Part shown: in pieces, positions 25,455 through 33,927 of the stretch
Layout of the letters: each line of letters begins with the position of its first letter
Numbering within the stretch: the stretch's first letter is position 1
From: Variovorax gracilis
GTDB taxonomy: Bacteria > Pseudomonadota > Gammaproteobacteria > Burkholderiales > Burkholderiaceae_C
Direction: 5' to 3'
Assembly (NCBI RefSeq): GCF_030317115.1
Contig: NZ_JASZYF010000022.1
Coordinates: 1 to 64,000 of the forward strand
Length of the DNA: 64,000 bases
Program-made: the position numbers and the translations under genes
Notes under the pieces: model-generated
Databases searched by the model: none
The model's input: the letters and a program-made list of their open reading frames with translations, nothing else
What the model was told of the DNA's origin: nothing

Positions 25455-28178
25455 ATGCAAAGCACATTCCAACGTCAGAGCGTCGGCGGATTCAAGTACC
25501 ACGTCGGCATCAGCTCGCTCACGCAGGTGGCCTCGCGCGACGATCGCGTCTGCGTGCTCAACATCCTGGGAGGCGAATCGAGCGACGTGACGCCGGTGAG
25601 CCACGTCTACTCCGGTGGCAACGTGGTGTGCGGAACGGCGCCAGGAAAGGGCGGCGCCGTGCTCGAAACCAGCATCGGCAACATTCCGGTCTACAACAAC
25701 GTGCGCGAGGCGCTGGCCGCCGGCCACCGCTTCAACTGCGGTGTGGTGTACCTGCCGCCCTCCGCCGCCCGCGACGGCGTGGCAGAGTTGATCCGCGTGA
25801 ACCCGGACCTTCGCAAGATCTTCATCATCACCGAGAAGATCTCGGTGCATGACGCGCGCGAGATCCGTGCGATGGGCCAGCAACACGGAATCGACATCTT
25901 CGGCGCCAACGGACTCGGCGTGGCCGACTCGTGGAACCAGGTGCGCATCGGCGGTGCACTGGGCGGCGACAAGCCAGGCGACTCGCTGCGGCCGGGCTCC
26001 ATTGCGATCTTTTCCAACTCGGGTGGCTTCTCCACCACCATCGCGCAGTACCTTCGCATGCCAGGCTGGGGCACCACCACCGTGATCTCCAGCGGCAAGG
26101 ATGTCTACATCCACTACGCGGCACCCGAGTTCGCTTTCGCCCTCGCCAATGACGCGCGCAGCAAGGCGGCCGTCCTGTACTGCGAACCTGGCGGCTACTA
26201 CGAGAACGACGCAACCTTCACGAAGCCGGTGGTGGCATGCGTGGTCGGGCGCTGGAAGAGCAAGCTGACGCGCGCCGTGGGCCATGCGGGCGCCATGGCC
26301 GGCGGCAACGACGACGCGATGGCCAAGGAACGCTGGTTCATGGAGAAGTTCGGCGTCGATGCACTCTTCACACCCGAGAACCCGGTGGTCTCGGCCAAGG
26401 GTGCGGTGGTCACCAACATCGCCCACATCCCGGCCGCGCTGACGGCGGTGATGCGCGCCAACGCCACGATGCCGGACTTCCCGGCCGAGGGGAACCTGGC
26501 GCTGAAGCCGTGGTTCGGGTCGGACGAAGGACTCGACTTGCCCGACGAGTTGCGCCTGCCCGTGGTCGAGGCGCTGGCGCCCTACAACGAACAGGTCGCG
26601 CTGCTGAACACGCAGATCGGCGGCGTGGTGCCGCGCCAGGCCATGAAGGACGCTTCGGGCGCCTCGCAGATGGATCCGAAGACGCAGGTCAGCAGCCTGC
26701 ACGGCATCACCATGCTGAACGCCGCGACCTTGTCGCTGGAATCGAACGTGGCGCTGGCGCTGGTGCACGACGCCGGGGGCGAGAACGACCGCAAGCTGAT
26801 CGCACCGGCCGTTGCCGCCTACATCAACCTGCACGGCCAGCCCGAACTGGCGGCGGCTCAAGCCAGCCGCGAGACCGGCAATGCGCCCAATGCGGTGCTG
26901 GCAGCCGCGGCGGCCATCGTAGGGCCGAAGCGGCAGGAAGCGGCACGCACGGCACTCAAGTTCATGATCGAGCGCTTCCATGCGGCCGGACTGGGCATGG
27001 AGTTCGGCGCATCCCTGAGCGACGATTTCGACGTCACCAAGGTCGACGCCGGCGGCGAGCCGGGCCTGACGACCGACACGATGGACGCTCGGGCACAGGC
27101 CTTGATCGGCGGCGTCGATGCGCGTGGTGGCCGCTCGGTGTTCCTGCGCTGGCTCAAGAGCCTGCCGGGACATCCGACCGAAGCGGCCGCGCTGGCCGCG
27201 ATCTCGGCGACGCTGGCCTGGGGACCTTTGTCACGCAAGCGCATCTCGCGAGCTACGGCAGAGAGCTTCCCGTGGTGGCTGCAGTTGTTCGGCACGCTGA
27301 TCGGCGCTTCCGCCGATGCGAGCAAACACGAGGCGGGTCGCTTCTGCGGCATCGAGCAGCAGCAGTTGCTCGGGTCGCTGAGCCTGGGGGAGGTCGCTTT
27401 CGCTGCGCTGCTCGGCCACACGCCAGGCGAAGACGATCTCTTCGCCTTCCAGACGCTGGTGGGCCTGCTGCTGACCAACGGCCCTGGCGCGATCTCGGCG
27501 CAGGGTGCCAAGGGTGCGGTGTCGGCGGACGGTCCGGAACAGCCCGATCGCGTGCAACTCAACAAGGCGCTGATCGCCTTTCTCACGCACACCGGCTACG
27601 CCCATGGAGGCAACGGCTACGAGGGCATCGCCTACCTGGTCGAGCAATTCAAGGGCAGCGGACTGCAGGACCCGAGCGCCGCGACGCACGGCATCGACCT
27701 GCCGGCGCTGGCAGCCAAGGCGGTGGAGCAGTACGCGCAGTACAAGGCGCAAATGAAGACGCTCGGCAGCCTGGACATCGCGAAGCTGCCGGGTGTGAAT
27801 CACCCCGTCTTCAAGGACAAGCCGGTCAACCACGACCCGCGCGAGGTGTTCATCGGAAAGCTGTTTGAGGAGCGCGGCGAGACCAACGTGTTCCACCAGT
27901 TCTATCGCTCGCTGGTGCAGCAGCTCTACGAGGCCGGCGTGTCGCGCAACGTCTACTGCGTGAACATTGATGCGGTGATCGCCGCGTTGCTGCTCAAGAT
28001 GTTGTGGAAGCCGCTGCAGGCCGGCAAGATCGGCGAGCGCGAGTTGGAGACGGCCGCCTTCACCATCTTCCTGTACCCGCGCATGCTGGGCTGCGCCGCC
28101 GAGATCGACGACCACCTGAACCGAGGCCGCAACATGGACACGCGCACGGTGGCATCCAGCTGCAAGTTCGTGGCCTGA
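25455..28178 (+). CDS. ATP-citrate-lyase-like CoA-binding / citrate-synthase-like subunit
   Basis: 907 residues, ribosome site GAGGAGA. The N-terminal part is a CoA-binding and ligase domain; RAVGHAGAMAGGNDDA places the phospho-histidine at His277. The C-terminal part, from about residue 560, resembles the citrate synthase fold: TGYAHGGNGYEGIAYLVEQF, GVNHPVFKDKPVNHDPREVF and VYCVNIDAVIAALLLKMLW correspond to the three catalytic regions of citrate synthase. Residues about 390-560 are an extra helical segment not found in the roughly 600-residue AclA of green sulfur bacteria. With the upstream subunit it should make oxaloacetate and acetyl-CoA from citrate, CoA and ATP. Confidence 0.78.
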   Translation: MQSTFQRQSVGGFKYHVGISSLTQVASRDDRVCVLNILGGESSDVTPVSHVYSGGNVVCGTAPGKGGAVLETSIGNIPVYNNVREALAAGHRFNCGVVYLPPSAARDGVAELIRVNPDLRKIFIITEKISVHDAREIRAMGQQHGIDIFGANGLGVADSWNQVRIGGALGGDKPGDSLRPGSIAIFSNSGGFSTTIAQYLRMPGWGTTTVISSGKDVYIHYAAPEFAFALANDARSKAAVLYCEPGGYYENDATFTKPVVACVVGRWKSKLTRAVGHAGAMAGGNDDAMAKERWFMEKFGVDALFTPENPVVSAKGAVVTNIAHIPAALTAVMRANATMPDFPAEGNLALKPWFGSDEGLDLPDELRLPVVEALAPYNEQVALLNTQIGGVVPRQAMKDASGASQMDPKTQVSSLHGITMLNAATLSLESNVALALVHDAGGENDRKLIAPAVAAYINLHGQPELAAAQASRETGNAPNAVLAAAAAIVGPKRQEAARTALKFMIERFHAAGLGMEFGASLSDDFDVTKVDAGGEPGLTTDTMDARAQALIGGVDARGGRSVFLRWLKSLPGHPTEAAALAAISATLAWGPLSRKRISRATAESFPWWLQLFGTLIGASADASKHEAGRFCGIEQQQLLGSLSLGEVAFAALLGHTPGEDDLFAFQTLVGLLLTNGPGAISAQGAKGAVSADGPEQPDRVQLNKALIAFLTHTGYAHGGNGYEGIAYLVEQFKGSGLQDPSAATHGIDLPALAAKAVEQYAQYKAQMKTLGSLDIAKLPGVNHPVFKDKPVNHDPREVFIGKLFEERGETNVFHQFYRSLVQQLYEAGVSRNVYCVNIDAVIAALLLKMLWKPLQAGKIGERELETAAFTIFLYPRMLGCAAEIDDHLNRGRNMDTRTVASSCKFVA

Positions 28179-28197
28179 CCAGTCCTCGAGGCGTTCC

Positions 28198-29511
28198 ATG
28201 CTGACCGCACTTGCCTATCTGATGATCATCGTCTTCATGGCGCTGATCATGACCAAGCGCTTGTCCGCGATGGTCGCACTGATCCTGGTGCCCATCGTGT
28301 TCGGCTTGCTTGGGGGATTCGGGCTGGGCTTGGGCCCCATGATGCTGGACGGCATCAAGAAGCTGGCGCCGACGGGCGTCATGCTGATGTTCGCCATCCT
28401 CTACTTCGGCGTGATGATCGACGCCGGGTTGTTCGACCCGGCGGTGCGCGCAATCCTCAAGCTGGTCGGCGGCGACCCGATGAAGATCGTCGTCGGCACC
28501 TTCGTCCTGGCCGTGTTCGTCTCGCTCGACGGGGACGGCTCGACCACCTACATGATCACCTGCGCAGCGATGCTCCCGCTCTACAAGCGACTGGGCATCA
28601 GTCGGCTGGTGCTGGCGTGCGTGATCATGATGGCTGGCGGTCTCATGAACATCCTGCCGTGGGGTGGCCCCACGGCGCGGGCCGCGAGCGCCCTGGGCGT
28701 GGACGTGGGCCTGATCTTCGTGCCGATGATCCTGCCGATGGTCATCACCGGACTGTGGGGGGCTTTCGTCGCGTTCATCCTCGGGCGGCGCGAACGCAAC
28801 CGGCTCGGGAGCATCACGCTTTCGGCGGCCACGCCGAACGAGCCTTTGCCGGAGGTGACTGCCGGCGACCCGAGCATCGCCAGGCCGAAGTTGCTCTGGA
28901 TCAATTTCCTGCTGACGGTCGGCTTGATGGTGCTTCTGATCCTCGGCATCTTCCCGTTGCAGGTGTTGTTCATGGTCGCGTCGGCCATCGCACTCATGAT
29001 CAACTACCCGAGCCTCCAGGACCAGAAGGAGCGACTCACTGCCCATGCCGCCAACATCGTGCCGGTGGTGTCGCTGATCTTCGCCGCGGGCATCTTCGTT
29101 GGCATCCTCTCGGGCACCAAGATGGTCGACGCGATCGCCGCCAGCGTGATCAGCGCCGTGCCGGACTGGATGGGCCCTTACCTGGCGATCGTGACGGCGG
29201 TCCTGAGCATTCCGTTCACCTTCTTCATCTCCAACGACGCGTTCTACTTCGGCATCCTTCCCATCCTGGCGAAGGCCGCTGCGGTCTACGGCATCGGCGC
29301 CGTCGAGATCGGGCGCGCGTCGTTGATAGGCCAGCAGGTGCATCTGCTGAGTCCGCTGGTAGCCTCGACCTACCTTCTCGTCGGCCTGGCGGAGGTGGAG
29401 TTCGGCGACCATCAGCGATACACCCTGCTGTGGGCCCTGTCCGCGGCCCTGGTGATGCTGGTGGCGACCATCATCCTGGGTGTCGTTCCCATCGTGGGTC
29501 ACGTTCGATAG
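28198..29511 (+). CDS. CitMHS-family citrate:cation symporter
   Basis: 437 residues with about 11-12 membrane helices. Family features include AILYFGVMIDAGLFDPAVRA, FVSLDGDGSTTYMITCAAML, GGLMNILPWGGPTARAASAL and FTFFISNDAFYFGILPILAK. CitM and CitH of Bacillus bring in citrate bound to Mg2+ or Ca2+ with protons. It lies 19 bases after the lyase-like gene, which makes an import-and-cleave cassette. Confidence 0.92.
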   Translation: MLTALAYLMIIVFMALIMTKRLSAMVALILVPIVFGLLGGFGLGLGPMMLDGIKKLAPTGVMLMFAILYFGVMIDAGLFDPAVRAILKLVGGDPMKIVVGTFVLAVFVSLDGDGSTTYMITCAAMLPLYKRLGISRLVLACVIMMAGGLMNILPWGGPTARAASALGVDVGLIFVPMILPMVITGLWGAFVAFILGRRERNRLGSITLSAATPNEPLPEVTAGDPSIARPKLLWINFLLTVGLMVLLILGIFPLQVLFMVASAIALMINYPSLQDQKERLTAHAANIVPVVSLIFAAGIFVGILSGTKMVDAIAASVISAVPDWMGPYLAIVTAVLSIPFTFFISNDAFYFGILPILAKAAAVYGIGAVEIGRASLIGQQVHLLSPLVASTYLLVGLAEVEFGDHQRYTLLWALSAALVMLVATIILGVVPIVGHVR

Positions 29512-29524
29512 CCGGAGGTCTGCC

Positions 29525-30034
29525 ATGAGCCACGAGATCAGATCCATTCTCTACGCTGCCGACGTCAGCGACGACTGCGAACGGGTGCTGGCCTACGCCA
29601 TCGACATGGCGAACCGCCTGGGCGCCAGGCTGCAGGTACTCACGGTCATTCCGGACCAACGCGAGAAGTCCCTGATCGAAGTCGATTCGCACGTGCCCCA
29701 GGAATTGCTCGACCAGTATCACGACGCGCGCGCCGTGCGGGTCAAGCAGCACATCGAGGCCCAGGTGGCCGCCTTTTACGCGGTGCGCGCCGACAGGGCG
29801 CCCCAGCGACCCATCGCAGAGGTCACGGTGCACGAGGGAGACGACGTTGCCGAACTGATCCTGGAAGAAGCGCGCACGGGATCGGCCGACCTGATCCTGA
29901 TGGCCTCCCACGGAGGGGGCATCCTGATCGGCCTTCTGTTCGGCTCGGTGGTTCACGAGGTGATGCGAAAGAGCCCCGTTCCCCTGCTGCTGGTACCGAT
30001 CCACGGGCAACCGGAGCCCGGGGCGCAGCCATGA
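29525..30034 (+). CDS. universal stress protein (UspA family)
   Basis: 169 residues from the ATG at 29525 (GGAGG upstream), preferred over an in-frame ATG at 29480. The fold starts with SILYAADVSDDCERVLAYAI and ends with the nucleotide-binding region LILMASHGGGILIGLLFGSV VHEVMRKSPVPLLLVP, a G-2x-G-9x-G-(S/T) type loop. It is 13 bases after the citrate carrier gene. Usp proteins often sit beside transporters and are thought to sense ATP or AMP, but its partner here is unknown. Confidence 0.9.
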   Translation: MSHEIRSILYAADVSDDCERVLAYAIDMANRLGARLQVLTVIPDQREKSLIEVDSHVPQELLDQYHDARAVRVKQHIEAQVAAFYAVRADRAPQRPIAEVTVHEGDDVAELILEEARTGSADLILMASHGGGILIGLLFGSVVHEVMRKSPVPLLLVPIHGQPEPGAQP

Positions 30035-31161
30035 AGCGGCTGATCGGCCTGGGGCTCGCGCTGCTGGCCTCGCTTTGCCTGGCCCAGCAGTCGGAAGAGC
30101 TCATGAGCTACGCGCCGAGGGGCCGGGTGCCGCCGGGCTATCCAGCAGCGTACGCGGCCACGGTCAGGGCCGCCGAAGACGAAGGCAGGCTGGTGATCTA
30201 TGCGACCACCGACGCGGTCGTCGCACGGCCGCTGATTGCCGATTTCAATGCGATGTACCCGCGCATCAATGTCGAGTACGAGGACCTGACGAGCACTGAA
30301 CTGCACCACCGCTTCGTCGCCGAAACCCAATTGGGGGGCGGCTCGGCCGATGTGCTCTGGAGTTCGGCGATGGACCTGCAGGCCAGCCTCGTCAGCAACG
30401 GCTATGCGGAGACCTACGAGTCGCCGGAAAGCGCGGGCCTGCCTGCGTGGGCGAAGTGGAAGGGGCAGGCCTGGGCAACCACCTTTGAGCCGATCGTGAT
30501 CGCCTACAACAGGACCCTCCTGCCCGCATCCGAAGTACCGCGCACTCATGCCGACCTGGCAAGACTCTTGAGTGCATCCACTGCGCGCCTCAACGGCAAG
30601 GTCGTGACCTACAACATCGAAAAGTCGGGCCTCGGCTTCTTCCTGGCCACGCAGGATGTGGGCGTCGCACCCGTGTTCTGGGACATCGCGCAAGGGTTGG
30701 GCAAGGTCGACGTGCGCTTCGCGTCGACGACGGACGCCATGCTCAAGGACGTCTCTTCAGGCAAGGCGGCGATCGCCTACAACGTGCTCGGCTCCTACAC
30801 CGTTGCGCAGGCGCGCAAGGACACGAACATCGGATACGTCTTTCCGTCGGACTACACGCTTGTCATGTCGCGCCTGCAACTCATCAACAAGAAGGCGACG
30901 AATCCGAATGCCGCTCGATTGTGGGTGGACTACATCCTCTCGCGGCGGGGCCAGACCGTGATCGCCAACCAGGCGGGCCTTTACTCGGTGCGTACCGACG
31001 TCAATGGCGAGACGACGGCCGCACGATTGACTCAAACACTGGGCGGCAGCCTTCGAGCCATCACGGTTGGGCCCGGCCTGATCGGATATCTCAACAACCA
31101 GAACTACCGCGACTTCATCCGCCAGTGGCGTGGGGCCATCCAGAACCCACTGGGAAAGTGA
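30031..31161 (+). CDS. periplasmic substrate-binding protein, FbpA/AfuA-like, orphan
   Basis: 376 residues. Signal peptide MKRLIGLGLALLASLCLAQQ, then a type-II binding-protein fold (EGRLVIYATTDAVVARPLIA, FNAMYPRINVEYEDLTSTEL, VLWSSAMDLQASLVSNGYAE, AAIAYNVLGSYTVAQARKDT). The family binds ferric ions or organic anions. The start overlaps the usp stop (ATGA). There is no permease or ATPase gene next to it, so it may feed a sensor kinase or a transporter elsewhere; such proteins are often found beside tricarboxylate two-component systems. Confidence 0.85.
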   Translation: MKRLIGLGLALLASLCLAQQSEELMSYAPRGRVPPGYPAAYAATVRAAEDEGRLVIYATTDAVVARPLIADFNAMYPRINVEYEDLTSTELHHRFVAETQLGGGSADVLWSSAMDLQASLVSNGYAETYESPESAGLPAWAKWKGQAWATTFEPIVIAYNRTLLPASEVPRTHADLARLLSASTARLNGKVVTYNIEKSGLGFFLATQDVGVAPVFWDIAQGLGKVDVRFASTTDAMLKDVSSGKAAIAYNVLGSYTVAQARKDTNIGYVFPSDYTLVMSRLQLINKKATNPNAARLWVDYILSRRGQTVIANQAGLYSVRTDVNGETTAARLTQTLGGSLRAITVGPGLIGYLNNQNYRDFIRQWRGAIQNPLGK

Positions 31162-31274
31162 TCGTCGGTCGGTTCGGGTGCACAAGCTCCTACCCGATAT
31201 TGGGCTGATCACGATTTCGGAAGACCACGCGATCCTGTAGTCGAAAGCGCTGCAGCACAAGCCGGATGCCTTCA

Positions 31275-31295
31275 CGCACGGTCGTACCCCGTGCG
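31275..31295. terminator. possible hairpin between convergent operons
   Basis: CGCACGG and CCGTGCG form a perfect 7-bp GC-rich stem around a 7-base loop, between the stop of the plus-strand binding protein and the stop of the minus-strand Bug gene. There is no T tract, so intrinsic termination is only a possibility. Confidence 0.3.
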
Positions 31296-31315
31296 ACGAA
31301 TCCCGCGTCTGCTCC

Positions 31316-32320
31316 TCAATCCAGCGGAAAGCGCTTTGTCAACGCGGTGAAGCGCTCGTCTTCCTTGCGTACTTGGGCTGCGAACTCGTCGGGCGTGTTG
31401 ACCAGCGGCTCGGCGCCGGCGGCTGCGATGGCCTTTTGCAGCTCAGGGCTGCGCATGGCTTGGCGCACAGCGGCGTAGACACCCTGGGTCACCGCCGGAG
31501 GCGTGTCCTTGGCCGCAAACAGGCCGAACCAGGTGGTGTACTCGTACTGCGGCAGGCCGGTCTCTATCACGGTGCGCACATCGGGCGCACCGCTGGAGCG
31601 GTGTATGCCCTGGCTGGCAACGATCTTGAGGGTGCCGGCCTTTTGGTGCGGCAGGGCCGAGGCCACACCCGTCACCGCGAAGTTCACGTTGTTGGCGATC
31701 ATGTCCGTGATGATGGCCGCCGTGCCCTTGTAGTTGGCGACGATCAGGTTGGGCAGCGCCTCCGCCTGCATCTGTCGGCCGAAGAGCTTGGCGACGTTCT
31801 CGCCGGTACCCATCGAGCAGGGCGTGGTGGCAGTCTTGCAGTAGCTGATCAGCTCGGGCAGCGTACTGGCGGGGAACTTGGCATTGGCCACGATCACGCC
31901 CGGCGATTCCGCGATGTTGGTGACCGGCACCAGGCGAGCCAGCGGGTCGATGCCCTTGAAGGCCGGCGTGTGCTTGGTCAGGACGATGGCCGGCGTCTGC
32001 AGCAGGAGGGTATAGCCGTCTGGCTTGGACTCGGTCACGCGGCGCGTGCCGATCAGGCCGTCTGCGCCGGGCACGTTCTCCACCAGCACCGGCTGGCCCC
32101 ACTGTTCGGCCAGCAGCTTGGCCGTGGCGCGTGCCGTGGCATCGGTGCCCCCGCCGGGTACATAGGGGACGACGATGGTGACGGGGCGGGTGGGTTTCCA
32201 TGTCGTCTGGGCCAGCGCAGGCGCTGCTGCGCCCAGTGTGGCCGCTGCCGCCAGGGCGGTGCAGCGCAGCAGTGCGCCCTTGTGCGGATGGCGGCTCTTG
32301 AGCTGTTGGGTGATCGGCAT
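31316..32320 (-). CDS. Bug/TctC-family periplasmic solute-binding protein
   Basis: 334 residues. The start at 32320 has AAGGAAG upstream. A signal peptide (LRCTALAAAATLGAAAPALA) is followed by the family start KPTRPVTIVVPYVPGGGTDA and then NVPGADGLIGTRRVTESKPD and YTLLLQTPAIVLTKHTPAFK. Bug proteins bind small carboxylates or amides, usually for tripartite tricarboxylate transporters or for sensing; no membrane partner is encoded here. It is the last gene of the LacI-type operon. Confidence 0.92.
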   Translation of the reverse strand: MPITQQLKSRHPHKGALLRCTALAAAATLGAAAPALAQTTWKPTRPVTIVVPYVPGGGTDATARATAKLLAEQWGQPVLVENVPGADGLIGTRRVTESKPDGYTLLLQTPAIVLTKHTPAFKGIDPLARLVPVTNIAESPGVIVANAKFPASTLPELISYCKTATTPCSMGTGENVAKLFGRQMQAEALPNLIVANYKGTAAIITDMIANNVNFAVTGVASALPHQKAGTLKIVASQGIHRSSGAPDVRTVIETGLPQYEYTTWFGLFAAKDTPPAVTQGVYAAVRQAMRSPELQKAIAAAGAEPLVNTPDEFAAQVRKEDERFTALTKRFPLD

Positions 32321-32417
32321 GCTGTCTTCCTTATGTGGGGTTTGCAATGTTGTGTGCAGGGCCGCGCATGGACTGCGGCAGGGGGCATGGCACGCCGCCC
32401 GGGTCGCGCCGCTTGCC

Positions 32418-33281
32418 TCAACGCGCCCAGCGCTTCTCGAAGTCCCAGACTTCTTCGAAGCCGATCAGCTTGCAGAACTCGTTGAAATCGGCCATCGGAA
32501 TGTCAGGCGACAGGCTGGTGCCCGCTTCCTTGAGATGGCGCAGAGACTTCTCCATCGCGGCGGCGGCGACCAGGCTGGTCATGGCCGGGAAGATGGCCAG
32601 CGAATAGCCGATTTCCTTGAGCACATGGGCCGGCAGGATGGGTGTCTTCCCCCCATCGGCCATGTTGGCCATCATGGGCAGGTCGAAGGCCGCGCAGGCG
32701 CGGCGCATCTCTTCCTCGGACTGGGGAGCTTCGAAGAACAGGACGTCGGCCCCGGCCTTCGCATACGCCTCCATACGGCGCATGGCATCGTCCACGCCCA
32801 GGCTAGCGCGTGCATCGGTGCGCGCGATGATGAGGAAGTTCTCCTTGTCCTGGCGGGCCTCGGACGCGACCTTGATCTTCTCGACCATGTCCTCGATCGG
32901 CACGCAGCGCTTGTACGGCGTGTGGCCGCACTTCTTGGGGAATTCCTGGTCTTCGATCTGGATGGCCGTAACGCCAGCTTCCTCGTAGCCGCGCACGGTA
33001 TGGTGCACGTTGAGCAGGCCGCCGTAGCCGGTGTCAGCGTCGGCGATCAGGGCCGCCTTGCTGGTGCGCGTGATGGTGCGCATGCGGTCCACCATCTGGG
33101 TATAGGTCGCGATACCGGCATCCGGCAGCCCCAGGCTGGAGGCGGTGAGCCAGTAGCCCGTGCCGTAGATGATGTCGAAGCCGACCTTGTTGGTCATGAC
33201 GGTGGCGATCATGTCCTGCACGCCGGGGATGACGATGAATTCGCCCGCAGAGAGTTTTTGTCGAAGGATGGGGTTGGCCAT
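32418..33281 (-). CDS. isocitrate lyase/PEP mutase-family lyase (2,3-dimethylmalate lyase-like)
   Basis: 287 residues, start ATG at 33281. It shows the family active site: ADADTGYGG at 80-88, IQIEDQEFPKKCGH with Cys118, and RTDARASLGVDDAMRRMEAY. The family cleaves or rearranges C-C and P-C bonds in small 2-hydroxy or 2-oxo acids, with Mg2+ (2-methylisocitrate lyase, oxaloacetate decarboxylase, dimethylmalate lyase). The adjoining LeuC/LeuD-like dehydratase genes recall the dmdAB-dml trio of nicotinate degraders, where a substituted malate is made and then cleaved to pyruvate plus propionate. The exact substrate is not provable from sequence. Confidence 0.88.
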   Translation of the reverse strand: MANPILRQKLSAGEFIVIPGVQDMIATVMTNKVGFDIIYGTGYWLTASSLGLPDAGIATYTQMVDRMRTITRTSKAALIADADTGYGGLLNVHHTVRGYEEAGVTAIQIEDQEFPKKCGHTPYKRCVPIEDMVEKIKVASEARQDKENFLIIARTDARASLGVDDAMRRMEAYAKAGADVLFFEAPQSEEEMRRACAAFDLPMMANMADGGKTPILPAHVLKEIGYSLAIFPAMTSLVAAAAMEKSLRHLKEAGTSLSPDIPMADFNEFCKLIGFEEVWDFEKRWAR

Positions 33282-33318
33282 GGTGGTTCCGTAAGGCAAG
33301 AAGAAAAAGAAAGGTGGC

Positions 33319-33927
33319 TCAGCCCATTGACGCCAGCCAGGGCTGGTCGTGCTGCACGCGCTCCTCATAGGCACGCAGCGCCGCATCGTGTCGCAGGGTG
33401 CGGTCCACCTCGTCCTCGGACGAGAGCAGTTGCTCCGCGTGACCGTCGGCGAGGGTGATGGACATCACGCTGCCGTCGGGCAGGTGCAGGCTGCGCTCGG
33501 CGACCCGCAGGTGCAGCACTGCATCGCCGCCGGCCACGGCCAGTGCCCGCACCAGACGCTCGTGATCGGCCGGCGTCAAGGTGGCCGCCACCACGCCGTT
33601 CTTCACGCAGTTGTTGCGGAAGATGTCGCCGAACGAAAGCGCCACGACAGCCTGCACCCCGTAGTCCGACAGAGCCCAGACGGCATGTTCGCGCGACGAG
33701 CCGCAACCGAAGTTGTGCGGCGCCACCAGCACGCGGGCCGGCGAGGGCTGCGCCATGAAACTCACTTCGGGCCGGCCTTCGGCCAGCCAATCGGCAAACA
33801 GGTGCACGCCCAGGCCGCTTCGTTGCACCAGGCGCAGGAAGCGGCCCGGAAAGATTGCATCGGTGTCGATGTCGTCGCGCTGCATCACGACGCAGCGGCC
33901 ATGGGCTTCTGCGATGACGGTTTTCAT
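33319..33927 (-). CDS. leuD: aconitase-family dehydratase small subunit (LeuD-like)
   Basis: 202 residues. Carries the swivel-domain motifs DDIDTDAIFPGRFL, VLVAPHNFGCGSSREHAVWA, DYGVQAVVALSFGDIFRNNC and VKNGVV. Its ATG overlaps the stop of the large-subunit gene (ATGA at 33924-33927), so the two subunits are made together. Catabolic context argues that it is not the leucine-biosynthesis enzyme but a dehydratase or isomerase of another hydroxy acid. Confidence 0.9.
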   Translation of the reverse strand: MKTVIAEAHGRCVVMQRDDIDTDAIFPGRFLRLVQRSGLGVHLFADWLAEGRPEVSFMAQPSPARVLVAPHNFGCGSSREHAVWALSDYGVQAVVALSFGDIFRNNCVKNGVVAATLTPADHERLVRALAVAGGDAVLHLRVAERSLHLPDGSVMSITLADGHAEQLLSSEDEVDRTLRHDAALRAYEERVQHDQPWLASMG

